Source: Lactobacillus sp.
GTDB taxonomy: Bacteria > Bacillota > Bacilli > Lactobacillales > Lactobacillaceae
Assembly (NCBI GenBank): GCA_022483245.1
Contig: JAKVNR010000001.1
Coordinates: 744,001 to 808,000 of the forward strand
DNA length: 64,000 bases
Direction of reading: 5' to 3'
This document shows positions 34,292-42,825 of the stretch, in pieces (positions within the stretch are counted from its first letter, which is position 1; the number at the start of each line of letters is the position of its first letter). The position numbers and the translations under genes were made by a program. The notes under the pieces are model-generated. The model searched no databases, was not told the origin of the DNA, and saw only the letters and a program-made list of their open reading frames with translations.

Positions 34292-35131
34292 ATGATATAT
34301 GGGCAAAAATTCCAAATACTCAGAAAGAAAAGATCTATTTCCATAAACGAAATATGCAAGGGAATAACATCTAAATCTAGCCTAGCACGATGGGAACAGG
34401 GACAAGGTAATATGGACGTTGAAAAGGTTATTAAGCTTTTAAAACGTTTAGACATAAATCCCTCTGAGTTTTTTACATATAAGAGCGATGAAATCACTAC
34501 AGCAATAGCATATGCCTACGAATACAATGAAATTAATTATCTTAAACAACTAGCAATTAAATCTCTTAAAAAGTTTCACGCCAATCCAACTTTTATAACT
34601 CTCTACCACTCCTCTATAGCCTGTTCCTCGTATTTAGATCTTACGAACAAAAATTTATTCAATGAATATGATACTGATAAATTGATATTTACGTTATCAA
34701 ATGTAGCAATTTGGTCTCAAAGTTACATTGAATTATTCGGAGGGGCAATTTTTTTACTTCCTCCAGAAAAATTATTTTCTATATCCCAACAAGTTATTAT
34801 AAGTCTTGACTATATTAAAAACGTAAGTTTTTCCCAATTTTCTAATGCAATGGAAATGATACTAAATGCGCTGATTGCACTAATTGAAAAAAGAAAACTT
34901 AATCTTGCTGAACGATTATATTCCAAATTAGATGAAACACAGATTCCCGAAGTCAGTATGTTAATAAGAACAAGAAAAAAATTCTATCATGCATTAATCA
35001 TTTTTTGTAAGTCTCAGAATAGAAAGGAAATAGATACAGTATTTGAAATATTAGAGTCTTTAAACATGACTAGAATACTCAAAGATTATCAATTTGCATT
35101 TAATAAAGTTAATACCATTTATTCAGATTAA
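34292..35131 (+). CDS. Rgg/GadR/MutR-family transcriptional regulator
   Basis: 279 residues, the usual Rgg length. N-terminal XRE-type helix-turn-helix (FQILRKKRSISINEICKGITSKSSLARWEQGQ, about 6-38) followed by LLKRLDINPSEFF and a helical C-terminal domain typical of peptide-binding Rgg proteins (ISIACSSYL-like, TLSNVAIWSQSYIELFGGAIFLLPPEKLFSIS). The gene is clearly richer in A+T than its neighbours, suggesting transfer. The best start is the ATG at 34292, which leaves only 19 nt to the divergent peptide start, and no good RBS precedes it; the frame continues upstream through the peptide gene. Single gene with its own terminator. Confidence 0.82.
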   Translation: MIYGQKFQILRKKRSISINEICKGITSKSSLARWEQGQGNMDVEKVIKLLKRLDINPSEFFTYKSDEITTAIAYAYEYNEINYLKQLAIKSLKKFHANPTFITLYHSSIACSSYLDLTNKNLFNEYDTDKLIFTLSNVAIWSQSYIELFGGAIFLLPPEKLFSISQQVIISLDYIKNVSFSQFSNAMEMILNALIALIEKRKLNLAERLYSKLDETQIPEVSMLIRTRKKFYHALIIFCKSQNRKEIDTVFEILESLNMTRILKDYQFAFNKVNTIYSD

Positions 35132-35184
35132 TTGAGATTATCGATAATCCTTAAAAATAATATATGAAATTGAAATATTTAAAA

Positions 35185-35214
35185 ATAAAATTCCCATATA
35201 TGGGAATTTTTTTA
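35185..35214 (+). terminator. Terminator after the rgg-like gene
   Basis: Palindromic stem AATTCCCATA / TATGGGAATT followed by a T-run. Confidence 0.85.
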
Positions 35215-35275
35215 TTCTATTACAAATTTTGTGTCATTCTTAAAACATCAGCAAAGTATTTATTTGGAGGTCAAA

Positions 35276-35595
35276 ATGAAACAGAAAAATTTGATAATTA
35301 CTTTCATTCCTAGTTTGTTAGCATTTTCGTTACTAGGCAACACCACAACACCTGCTATGGCAGTCAGCAATTCAACAAGTTCAAAAACCGTTAAAACTAA
35401 TCAAGATCAAAAAGTTCCTTTAGTTAAAAACAATTCAATCGGAATGGGCTATTATCAGGATCCAATAAAATCTTTAAAACAGGAACTCGTTGGAAGATTG
35501 TAAATGTTAGAATGATTAATGGAGAGATTTGTTACTGCGTTGGTAACAACGAGTACATTCCTAAAAAATATACACAATGGGGCGCAGGAAAGTAA
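35276..35595 (+). pseudogene. Secreted SLAP/SH3-like single-repeat protein, frameshifted
   Basis: GGAGG precedes an ATG. The first frame (35276-35503) encodes a signal peptide (MKQKNLIITFIPSLLAFSL..ending PAMA) and a short linker, then stops after SLKQELVGRL. In the next frame the sequence continues KTGTRWKIVNVRMINGEICY, then CVGNNEYIPKKY, and stops at 35595. This second part aligns with the repeats of the following gene (KQGTSWKYFIKQNINGETWYNLGGSQWV). Adding one A to the AAAA at 35476-35479 restores a protein of about 106 residues with SLKTGTRWK. So either a one-base deletion or a sequence error. Paralogous to 35642-36424. Confidence 0.75.
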
Positions 35596-35641
35596 ATCTT
35601 AAAAATTTTAATCAAATTATAATTGATCGAAGGTATTAATA

Positions 35642-36424
35642 ATGAAATTCACCAAAACTCTGTTAGCTTCATCTGCTGCGCTTGCCTTATCAGGTGCCGC
35701 ATTTGCAATTTCTAATCAAGCGCAAGCCGCCACTTCTCTGGGCGTAGTACAAACCACTGATCCAGCAACATTGGTTTACTCACAGCCAAAGCCATCTAAA
35801 GATACGATCAAGAAGACATTAAAGCAAGGTACTAGCTGGAAATATTTCATTAAACAAAATATCAACGGTGAAACTTGGTATAACCTTGGCGGCAGCCAAT
35901 GGGTTATGGGTTCACAATTAAAAGAGGTTTTAGGAAACTCTCAATCATCCAGTAAAGTTGAAAGTGTAAGCAAAGATTTGCAAGGCGTTGCAACTGTCAC
36001 CTACCGGACTCCAATCGTCGTTTGGGCTGAACCAGGCGCACACCCAACTGGCCGCTACCTGCCAAGAAACAGCTCTTGGAAATATTTCAAAGTTGTCACT
36101 ACTACAGATGGAGAAAGCTGGTACAACTTAGGCGGCAATCAATGGATTCCCGAAAGATACGTTAATTACAATCAAGATCCGCATATCGGCCATGTAGCAC
36201 CAGTTATTCCTAAGGGAACTGTTGCCACTGTCTCAAGAGGCGGGGCGAGAGTTTATGTTGGAGGTGGCACTCCAAATGAGACAGCTACTAAGCGTGTTTT
36301 GCCTGCTGGTTCACGTTGGAAAGTATTCGACAGCAAAAACTATGGCGTTTTAATGTTTAACGTCGGCGGCAACCAATGGATCAGAGCTGACCAAGTTTCA
36401 GTCAACAAACATTTAAACTATTGA
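35642..36424 (+). CDS. Secreted protein with three SLAP/SH3-like repeats
   Basis: 260 residues. Signal peptide (1 to about 29, ending NQAQA/A) followed by three repeats of about 60-70 residues, each with a turn such as GTSWKYF, SSWKYFK or GSRWKVF and ending in the motif YNLGGSQWV (80-88), YNLGGNQWI (161-169) or FNVGGNQWI (239-247). No LPXTG or membrane anchor, so retention at the wall would depend on the repeats, as for S-layer associated proteins in lactobacilli. Exact domain family (SLAP PF03217 or SH3-like) is inferred. RBS GAAGG. It follows the broken paralogue at 35276. Confidence 0.82.
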   Translation: MKFTKTLLASSAALALSGAAFAISNQAQAATSLGVVQTTDPATLVYSQPKPSKDTIKKTLKQGTSWKYFIKQNINGETWYNLGGSQWVMGSQLKEVLGNSQSSSKVESVSKDLQGVATVTYRTPIVVWAEPGAHPTGRYLPRNSSWKYFKVVTTTDGESWYNLGGNQWIPERYVNYNQDPHIGHVAPVIPKGTVATVSRGGARVYVGGGTPNETATKRVLPAGSRWKVFDSKNYGVLMFNVGGNQWIRADQVSVNKHLNY

Positions 36425-36431
36425 GATTCAT

Positions 36432-36466
36432 GCAAAAAGACGACTTCATTTGAAGCCGTCTTTTTT
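36432..36466. terminator. Bidirectional terminator
   Basis: Hairpin AAAGACG.CTTC / GAAG.CGTCTTT with flanking A-run and T-run, between the secreted protein gene and the convergent MFS gene. Confidence 0.92.
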
Positions 36467-36476
36467 GTTTTAATTT

Positions 36477-37655
36477 TTATTTAGTTTTCCTAACCTTTAT
36501 GCTCATCAGCAAAAGCCAACTAATCACGTATGCACAACAATTGATTACCCAGCCCCATTGATAAGTCCCAGTTTGGTCAAATAATGCCCCATTTAGGTAC
36601 ACCGACAGCGACATCGCCACTGACCCAAAGAAATTAATTAAGGCCAAAATTCGGCTATAATCACGCTGCCCGAATTCTTTTTCAATAATGTAAGGCAGCG
36701 CTACTAGGCAGACGCCCTGCCCGATGCCCAGCACAACGCCAGAAGCAACGAGCAACCCAGTTTGTCTAAGACCCAGCAGTCCTACCCAGCCAAGCAGGCC
36801 AACTACGCAAAAAGTGGTTAAAACTGCTTTGCGCGGCCAATGGTCCAGGCAAAAACCAATTGAAATCTTTCCTAAACAAGCGCCGATCATCACGCCTGAC
36901 ACAACGCTGGCTCCAGCCATCACTGGCATGCCAAGCGTAACGATGTAGCCAGAAATGTGCTGCACTGATCCTGATACTAATTGCAAAGCAAACATCGCAA
37001 TTAACAGTGCATAAAAAGCTGGCATATGTAAAGCTTCTCGCTGCGTTACTCCGCTTTGTTGAACTGCTTCATCACGCTCATCCGTAACTTCCGGCTGTTT
37101 AATTAACGCACACAGCGGGAACAACAGCAGAATGAGCAAACCTTCAACTAGAAAAGCCGTCCGCCAACTAGTTTGCTTAATTATTAGAGCAATAATTGGG
37201 TTAAAAATCGTTCCGCCTAAAGCCGATGCCCCTAAACTGATGCCCATTGCCGTTCCCAGACCATTTTTAAAATGCTGGCTTAGCAAAACTGGAATCGATA
37301 ATGTCACTGTCATTGCTTGCAAAAAACCAATAATGGTCCAAGCAATATAAAAATGCACCAGGCTCTGTGCCCAATTTAAACTTAATAAGCATAAGCCGAT
37401 CACAGCAAACCCGCCGCCGAGCAGCCAATTCAGGTGCTTGCTCTTCATTAGTTTTCCGACAAACAGCAGGGAAACAGCTGCCGCCGCATTTTGCAAAGTA
37501 ACTAATAAGCTAACTTGCCCGCGCCCAGCTTGAAAAGCCTTGCTTAATGGGGCGAAAAACAAACCCGTCGTGTTCACCAGCAGGCCAAAACCAAGCAGTG
37601 AAATCAGACAGCAGACAATGAGGACGTACCATGCACGTCCAGAAACCTTCCTCAT
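36477..37655 (-). CDS. Major facilitator superfamily transporter
   Basis: About 392 residues with 12 hydrophobic segments, e.g. WYVLIVCCLISLLGFGLLVNTTGLFF at the N-terminus and WVINCCAYVISWLLLMSI at the C-terminus, and a central polar loop rich in charged residues (KQPEVTDERDEAVQQSG, about 190-208). It resembles the oxalate/formate or monocarboxylate antiporter (OFA/MCT-like) MFS group, but the substrate cannot be told. The start is the ATG giving MRKVSGRAW because GAGGAGGAA precedes it; the in-frame TTG five codons upstream lies within this RBS. Confidence 0.85.
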   Translation of the reverse strand: MRKVSGRAWYVLIVCCLISLLGFGLLVNTTGLFFAPLSKAFQAGRGQVSLLVTLQNAAAAVSLLFVGKLMKSKHLNWLLGGGFAVIGLCLLSLNWAQSLVHFYIAWTIIGFLQAMTVTLSIPVLLSQHFKNGLGTAMGISLGASALGGTIFNPIIALIIKQTSWRTAFLVEGLLILLLFPLCALIKQPEVTDERDEAVQQSGVTQREALHMPAFYALLIAMFALQLVSGSVQHISGYIVTLGMPVMAGASVVSGVMIGACLGKISIGFCLDHWPRKAVLTTFCVVGLLGWVGLLGLRQTGLLVASGVVLGIGQGVCLVALPYIIEKEFGQRDYSRILALINFFGSVAMSLSVYLNGALFDQTGTYQWGWVINCCAYVISWLLLMSIKVRKTK

Positions 37656-37765
37656 AAACTTCCTCCTCAATAATCTCTAAAAATTATATCGAAAAAAAGT
37701 TGTTTTGTTCTGTTGAACCAAATAACTAAAGGAAAAATTAATCTTTTTATTTTCTCAGCCAGATA

Positions 37766-37794
37766 TTGAAAATAATTCAACAGTTCTTTATAAT
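37766..37794 (+). promoter_or_regulatory. Promoter of tRNA-Arg(TCT)
   Basis: TTGAAA, exactly 17 nt, TATAAT on the plus strand, 20 nt before the mature tRNA. Near-consensus sigma-A promoter. Confidence 0.85.
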
Positions 37795-37813
37795 GATGGT
37801 TGTTGCAGTTGAT

Positions 37814-37887
37814 GGCTTGGTAGCTCAGCTGGATAGAGCAACGGTCTTCTAAACCGTGGGTCGTGGGTTCGAATCCCACCCGAGTCA
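37814..37887 (+). tRNA. tRNA-Arg, anticodon TCT
   Basis: 74-nt cloverleaf: acceptor GGCTTGG / CCGAGTC (with two wobble pairs), D stem GCTC/GAGC, anticodon stem ACGGT/ACCGT around the loop CTTCTAA with anticodon TCT, and T arm GTGGG TTCGAAT CCCAC. No encoded CCA. It decodes AGA. It has its own promoter and terminator. Confidence 0.93.
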
Positions 37888-37895
37888 CTACAACA

Positions 37896-37930
37896 AATAA
37901 AAAGTGCTGATGAAAATCAGCACTTTTTTG
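37896..37930 (+). terminator. Terminator after tRNA-Arg(TCT)
   Basis: Hairpin AAAGTGCTGAT / ATCAGCACTTT with a 4-nt loop and T-run; probably also stops the convergent Fic gene. Confidence 0.92.
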
Positions 37931-37967
37931 TTTTATTAAAAAATATTATTTGTCCAAACCTTGCTGC

Positions 37968-38819
37968 TTATTCATCTACATCTCGATCAGGCAATTTTGA
38001 TTCTTTCATTAACTTTTTCAATACTTCCGGACTAAGATTTGTTTCTTTGGCGGCTTCTTTTCTATTTACTTCATTTAATTTGAGCAACTTCAAACGTTTT
38101 GCCATCGTTTGCTCAGTATAAGTAGCCACTAAGTTTTCAAACTTTTTCGGATCATTTGTTTTTTGACAATGCAGTAAAGTTTCCAGATACTGAGTTCTGC
38201 TCTGCTTATCAGGCATAATATTGACGACCGGGTAGCCATGTTCAGTTAAGGCAAAATTCATTAATAATCTTGCTGTCCGTCCATTACCATCTCTAAAAGG
38301 ATGAATAGTTACAAATTTCAAATGTAAGTCAGCTGCATATTGTACTGGATGTAGTTTCTTCTCCGCTTCGTGAGACCAAGCAATTAATTCATCCATTTCA
38401 GGTCTAATGTCAAATGGGGCAGCATAAGGATTAAATTCAACAAGATTAGGTTTAACTGACACAATTCTGTATTGGCCACCCCATTCAGGATGAGTCTTAG
38501 CCAAGGATAATCGATTTAAGTCGCGAATAATAGAAGTTGTTAGTGGTTGCTGACGACTCGCCAAATCCATCATATAGTCATAGGCTTCATTCAAATCAAT
38601 CGCATTCAAAACATCGCTAACTGATTCTTTATGCACAGTCATCCCATATTGCAGGATAGCTTCAGTTTCATAGCGTGTTAATTTGCTGCCTTCAATCGCA
38701 TTTGAAGACCAAACATGTTCAATTCGAATATTTTGTTCTAATTGACGAACTTGTTCTTGGTCAAGTGGCCGGTATGTATCAATTTCGTTTTTTAGTTCAG
38801 TTAATCGCTGCGTATTCAT
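37968..38819 (-). CDS. Fic family protein (probable AMP-transferase)
   Basis: 283 residues. Central Fic domain with the complete catalytic motif HPFRDGNGR (173-181) preceded by FVTI, and an N-terminal inhibitory motif SNAIEG (39-44), of the S-x-x-x-E-(G/N) type whose Glu blocks ATP binding (class II Fic). Such enzymes transfer AMP or other groups from nucleotides to Ser/Thr/Tyr of target proteins. The C-terminus (about 230-283) is helical, with a segment like a small winged-helix (RKEAAKETNLSPEVLKKLMKE). No partner gene; it is flanked by two tRNA genes, a frequent integration context. Confidence 0.9.
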   Translation of the reverse strand: MNTQRLTELKNEIDTYRPLDQEQVRQLEQNIRIEHVWSSNAIEGSKLTRYETEAILQYGMTVHKESVSDVLNAIDLNEAYDYMMDLASRQQPLTTSIIRDLNRLSLAKTHPEWGGQYRIVSVKPNLVEFNPYAAPFDIRPEMDELIAWSHEAEKKLHPVQYAADLHLKFVTIHPFRDGNGRTARLLMNFALTEHGYPVVNIMPDKQSRTQYLETLLHCQKTNDPKKFENLVATYTEQTMAKRLKLLKLNEVNRKEAAKETNLSPEVLKKLMKESKLPDRDVDE

Positions 38820-38926
38820 TGCTAATGCCTTTTTTCTAACTTGCTTTACGTCAATTCTATCAAAATTTTACTCATTCACAGCGAATTATTAACTATCCAC
38901 GTTACGACGAACTATAATCAAGTTAA

Positions 38927-38999
38927 GGCCTTATAGCTCAATTGGATAGAGCACTGGTCCTCGGAACCAGGAATTAGGGTTCGAGCCCCTATAAAGCCA
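38927..38999 (+). tRNA. tRNA-Arg-like gene with abnormal anticodon loop and acceptor stem
   Basis: 73-nt cloverleaf: acceptor GGCCTTA / TAAAGCC (one C-A mismatch at 4:69), D stem GCTC/GAGC, anticodon stem CTGGT/ACCAG, T arm TAGGG TTCGAGC CCCTA. The 7-nt anticodon loop reads CCTCGGA, giving anticodon TCG (Arg) but C where nearly all tRNAs have U33. A loop CTCCGGA would be a normal tRNA-Arg(CCG), so the gene may be a decayed copy or may hold a sequence error. A TATAAT lies 8 nt before the 5' end, with only a weak -35. Confidence 0.65.
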
Positions 39000-39063
39000 T
39001 TTATATCGGTAACTAATATCCTTTGCTATCTATACTAGTTATTCATGTATTGCATTTTGACAA

Positions 39064-39098
39064 TAAAAAAGGCCAAATACTAATGAGCATTTGGCAGT
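39064..39098 (-). terminator. Terminator after the MazE-like gene
   Basis: Hairpin GCCAAAT / ATTTGGC with T-run on the minus strand, 56 nt beyond the stop of the small gene at 39155. Confidence 0.75.
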
Positions 39099-39154
39099 AA
39101 TAAGATAATATTTCAATTCTTATTTTTTCTTGTCATTAAGCGTAGTTTAATTTT

Positions 39155-39391
39155 TTATCTGACTATATCCTTCGGCATTTCTTTCATTGACTTGAATTCA
39201 AAGTCGGTATTATCTGAGGCATCGACAAATTTCTGGTCATTAGTGAAAGGATTTTTTATTTTAGGCGTCATAATAATATCACCTGCTTTTGTTTTGTAAA
39301 AAAGATACTCTTGATTATTTACCGGATGCAATTCCTTAGGAATACTGATCATAATCGAATTACCGACTTTTCTTGTGGTGGCTTTATACAT
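39155..39391 (-). CDS. MazE/AbrB-type antitoxin, orphan
   Basis: 78 residues from MYKATTRKVGNSIMISIPKEL, the swapped-hairpin SpoVT/AbrB fold seen in MazE/PemI antitoxins (text VGNSxxxxIP). The C-terminal half (KNPFTNDQKFVDASDNTDFEF) is acidic, like the toxin-neutralising tail of PemI. The start has GAGGG about 11 nt upstream; the open frame extends 15 codons further. No MazF/PemK toxin gene follows: 156 nt downstream is a tRNA, upstream is asd. Base composition is AT-rich. Confidence 0.78.
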   Translation of the reverse strand: MYKATTRKVGNSIMISIPKELHPVNNQEYLFYKTKAGDIIMTPKIKNPFTNDQKFVDASDNTDFEFKSMKEMPKDIVR

Positions 39392-39511
39392 AAATAAGTT
39401 TCCCTCTAGTTTTAGAAATATAATTCGGCTATACAAATAGCATAAACCTTAAGTTATTGTTTTTTCAAAAACTATTCTTTATCGAAATTTTCTATCTCAT
39501 TCCATCAAACT

Positions 39512-39548
39512 AAAAGGCACTACCCAACAAAAGATAGTACCTTTTTTC
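39512..39548 (-). terminator. Terminator after asd
   Basis: Imperfect hairpin AAGGTACTATC / GGTAGTGCCTT, T-rich on the minus-strand side, just downstream of asd. Confidence 0.65.
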
Positions 39549-39569
39549 ATTCAAAAATTAGTTTAACAA

Positions 39570-40634
39570 TTACTGATGCAATAAATCCATCTTATCCAGA
39601 TATTCAGCAATTTCGACAGTATTCCAAGCCGCGCCCTTCAGCAAGTTGTCAGATACAACCCACATATTAAACGCACCAGCGTTTTCATAGTCAGGCCGAA
39701 TTCTGCCGACAAAAGTTTCCCGTTTGCCGACCGCATTGATTGGCTGCGGATAAATTTGGTGCTTGATATCGTCCTCAAGTACATTACCTGGAAAGTCCGC
39801 TACTACTTGCATAATATCTTGCGCAGTCGCTGAAGTATCTTCGACCATAAAGTAAATGCTCTCCCCGTGCGCAATTGGTACTGGCACCCGCACGCAAGTC
39901 GCAGTGACTTTGATCTTGTCAGAATTCATATCGCCCAACATGATCTTCTTAGTTTCGTGGATCATCTTCCATTCTTCATGCGAGTAACCAGAATCTTCCA
40001 AGACATCGATCTGCGGCAATAAGTTAAACGCTAACGGATAATGTTTTTTGTCACCTTTAGTTGGTAAAATACGTGCATCTGCTTGCATATCTTTGCCATC
40101 CAAAAAGTCCTGCGCTTCCTGTTTCATTTCATTTAAAGCGGATTGACCCGCACCCGAGGCGGCCTGATAAGTTGAAACAATAATCTGCTTTAAGCCAAAT
40201 TTGCGGCGAACAGGCTCAAGGGCCATCATCATCTGAATCGTGGAGCAGTTAGGATTAGCAATAATGCCGTGATGACCTTTTAAGGCATCCGGGTTAACTT
40301 CTGGCACAACCAGCGGCACGTCTTCTTCCATCCGGAAAGCACTCGTATTGTCAACGCACACAGCGCCGCGCTTCACCGCTTCTGGCAAAAATTTCTTTGA
40401 GACTGAACCGCCAGCTGATGATAAAACTAAATCTATCCCATTAAAAGAATCAGGCGTTGTCTCTTCAACGGTCAATGCTTGTCCCTTAAACTCCAGTTTC
40501 GTACCAGCTGACCGCGACGAAGCTAGCAGTTTAAGACTTTTGACATTAATCGTTGATTGGGCCAGCTGCTCAATCATGCGGCGGCCAACAGCCCCCGTTG
40601 CTCCTAAAATAGCGACATTATATGACTTGCTCAT
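39570..40634 (-). CDS. asd: Aspartate-semialdehyde dehydrogenase
   Basis: Reduces aspartyl phosphate to aspartate semialdehyde, the branch point of threonine and lysine/DAP synthesis. 354 residues. NADP-binding [18 protein letters not shown] at the N-terminus, catalytic Cys in [10 protein letters not shown] (about residue 130) and substrate-binding [12 protein letters not shown] with the conserved His. It ends the hom-thrB-asd operon. Confidence 0.96.
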   Translation of the reverse strand: MSKSYNVAILGATGAVGRRMIEQLAQSTINVKSLKLLASSRSAGTKLEFKGQALTVEETTPDSFNGIDLVLSSAGGSVSKKFLPEAVKRGAVCVDNTSAFRMEEDVPLVVPEVNPDALKGHHGIIANPNCSTIQMMMALEPVRRKFGLKQIIVSTYQAASGAGQSALNEMKQEAQDFLDGKDMQADARILPTKGDKKHYPLAFNLLPQIDVLEDSGYSHEEWKMIHETKKIMLGDMNSDKIKVTATCVRVPVPIAHGESIYFMVEDTSATAQDIMQVVADFPGNVLEDDIKHQIYPQPINAVGKRETFVGRIRPDYENAGAFNMWVVSDNLLKGAAWNTVEIAEYLDKMDLLHQ

Positions 40635-40659
40635 TAATAATTCCTTCTTTCGATGGTAG

Positions 40660-41523
40660 TTAATAGCTCACTTGCACGCCCTGTTTTAACGGGTGGAGCA
40701 ATTCAATCCGATCATTTAAACCATGTGCTGGCAGTTTTTTAATAAAATCGGCGGCTAAATCTTGTCTGATGACCGTCATCACGGTTGATCCAGCCCCACT
40801 CAAATACGTAGCTAGTGCCCCACTTTCTTGGCCAAGCTGTCTGATTTTGCCTAATTCTGGGACTAGCTTTTGGCGATACGGTTCGTGGAACAAATCGGCC
40901 TGCATGAGTTCGCCGGCTTGCTGATAGTTGCCCATTGCTAAACTAGCTACAAAAGTATTAGCAATGGCACTGGCTTGAACAGCTTGCTGACGCGATAAAT
41001 TTTCTGGCAAAACTGACCGTGACTTTTTAGTCGATAGCTGGTAATGCGGAATATAGGCCACCAATGAATATGGTAAAAACGGCAACTGGACCGTATCAAA
41101 ATGACCATTAACAAAGCTGCCCACAACCAAGCCGCCTAAAATAGTCGGAGCAATATTATCTGGGTGGCCTTCAATCTGGCTGCCTAGTTCAACTTTTTGC
41201 TCATCAGTCAGCTGCAAATGCTGCATTTGATTGGCTAATTCAATCCCGGCCACAATGGCGCTCGAACTTGAACCCAACCCGCGAGCAAGCGGAATATTAC
41301 TAGTGACTTTTAAATGCATGGGCTCTAAATGGGGAGAGGTTTTTAAAGCAGATTGCACGATTAAGTTGCTGGCATCATGTGCAATCCCAGGCAAATCATG
41401 ATCAACTTGCCAGGTTTTGCTAGGTTCAACGACTTCGACTTTTAAGTAAAGTGACACAGCCATGCCAATTGAGTCAAAACCTGGGCCTAAATTTGCGCTT
41501 GACGCTGAGGTTGTAATAATCAT
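40660..41523 (-). CDS. thrB: Homoserine kinase
   Basis: GHMP kinase phosphorylating homoserine. 287 residues. N-terminal [23 protein letters not shown]-binding [15 protein letters not shown] (about 80-94) and C-terminal [11 protein letters not shown] are the three GHMP motifs. Starts 9 nt after hom and is followed by asd, with which it forms one operon. Confidence 0.96.
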   Translation of the reverse strand: MIITTSASSANLGPGFDSIGMAVSLYLKVEVVEPSKTWQVDHDLPGIAHDASNLIVQSALKTSPHLEPMHLKVTSNIPLARGLGSSSSAIVAGIELANQMQHLQLTDEQKVELGSQIEGHPDNIAPTILGGLVVGSFVNGHFDTVQLPFLPYSLVAYIPHYQLSTKKSRSVLPENLSRQQAVQASAIANTFVASLAMGNYQQAGELMQADLFHEPYRQKLVPELGKIRQLGQESGALATYLSGAGSTVMTVIRQDLAADFIKKLPAHGLNDRIELLHPLKQGVQVSY

Positions 41524-41532
41524 GGTTTGCCC

Positions 41533-42783
41533 TCACTCTGCTAAAATCCGATAAGTGGTCACTTGCGCGCCAACCTGCTCTGCTGCTTGTTTAAAGTTCA
41601 CCAGCGACTGTTGAGCAACTGGCTCAGTCTGAATTACCAAATGGTGTCCAGCCTGATCATCAACGGCTTGCACATCGGCTGCTTTGATTTGATGCTGAGC
41701 TAGCAAACTAACAATCGCTGGCGCAGTCGTAACTGGCACGATCATTGATACATAATAAGGATCAATAACTGAGCTTGGCGCGGCCAACGATAATTGACAG
41801 TTATACAAATTGAATGGCTGCTGTGTTCGGCTAGCGGCAATCAGATCACTTACCACGCTATTAGCTGTTGGCAGGCTCCCCGCACCTGGCCCATAAAACA
41901 AGCTTGTACCGGCCGCCTCGCTTTGAACCGCAACGGCGTTATACTCATTATCAACTTGTGCTAATTGACTATTTGCTGGCACCAGCGCTGGCGCCACTTC
42001 TACAAATAGCTGGGCACCAATTTTCCGGCTAATTCCTAGCAATTTGATGGTATAGCCGAGCTGGGCTGCTTGCTCAACATCAAATGACTGCAGCTTTTGA
42101 ATGCCTTCGTAATGAAAATCGGTCACTTTGATGTCAGTGCCAAATGCGAATTTGCTTAAAATTACCATCTTAAAAGCTGCATCTTTACCGGTGACATCAT
42201 TGGTCGGATCAGCTTCTGCAAAGCCAAGTTTTTGTGCCTGCTCTAAAGCACTGGCAAAACTCATATGCTGCTGGCTCATTTGAGTCAAAATATAATTCGT
42301 TGTCCCGTTGACAATGCCGGCTACTTGAGTTATTTCATCCCCGGCAAAACCATGCGTTAAAGCATTTAAAATCGGGATTCCGCCCGCTACGCTTGCCTCA
42401 TAACGCAGGGCCACTTGGTTTTCTTCAGCAAGTTTCACTAGTTCTGGTCCGCAGCTAGCAATCAAATCTTTATTAGCCGTGATCACGCTCTTTTTCGCTT
42501 GCAGCAGCTGGCTGATAAATTCTTTAGCCGGATGCAAACCGCCCATGACTTCTACGACTAGCTCGATCTCTGGATCATGCAAGATTTCGTCAAAATCCGT
42601 CACGAGCTTGATTTGGCGAGCAGCTTCTTTGTGCTTAGCCGGATTTCTAACTAAGGCTTTCACCGGCACCAATTGGCAGCCAGCGTTCTGCACGATTTTA
42701 GCCTGATTGTTTATTAAAATTTGCAGCACACCGGAGCCAACCGTCCCCAGCCCGAGCAAAGCCACTTTTTTTGCTTGCATCAT
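41533..42783 (-). CDS. hom: Homoserine dehydrogenase
   Basis: Reduces aspartate semialdehyde to homoserine. About 416 residues: Rossmann VALLGLGTVGSGVLQIL, catalytic core with the signature AFAGDEITQVAGIVNGTTNYIL and a glycine-rich ANKDL, then a C-terminal ACT domain (about 335-416) that would permit feedback by threonine. The ATG chosen has AAGGA 7 nt upstream; an in-frame GTG five codons earlier is less likely. First gene of hom-thrB-asd, divergent from thrC. Confidence 0.95.
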   Translation of the reverse strand: MMQAKKVALLGLGTVGSGVLQILINNQAKIVQNAGCQLVPVKALVRNPAKHKEAARQIKLVTDFDEILHDPEIELVVEVMGGLHPAKEFISQLLQAKKSVITANKDLIASCGPELVKLAEENQVALRYEASVAGGIPILNALTHGFAGDEITQVAGIVNGTTNYILTQMSQQHMSFASALEQAQKLGFAEADPTNDVTGKDAAFKMVILSKFAFGTDIKVTDFHYEGIQKLQSFDVEQAAQLGYTIKLLGISRKIGAQLFVEVAPALVPANSQLAQVDNEYNAVAVQSEAAGTSLFYGPGAGSLPTANSVVSDLIAASRTQQPFNLYNCQLSLAAPSSVIDPYYVSMIVPVTTAPAIVSLLAQHQIKAADVQAVDDQAGHHLVIQTEPVAQQSLVNFKQAAEQVGAQVTTYRILAE

Positions 42784-42825
42784 TAAAGTTTCCTTCACAT
42801 TTTCCTTTTTATTTTTTAATGTTGT

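Noticed and set aside
34150-34497. 115-residue minus-strand frame covering the rgg 5' end
   Set aside because: Only the last 40 codons have an RBS and the composition of a peptide precursor; the first 75 codons lie inside the rgg coding region and look like a shadow.
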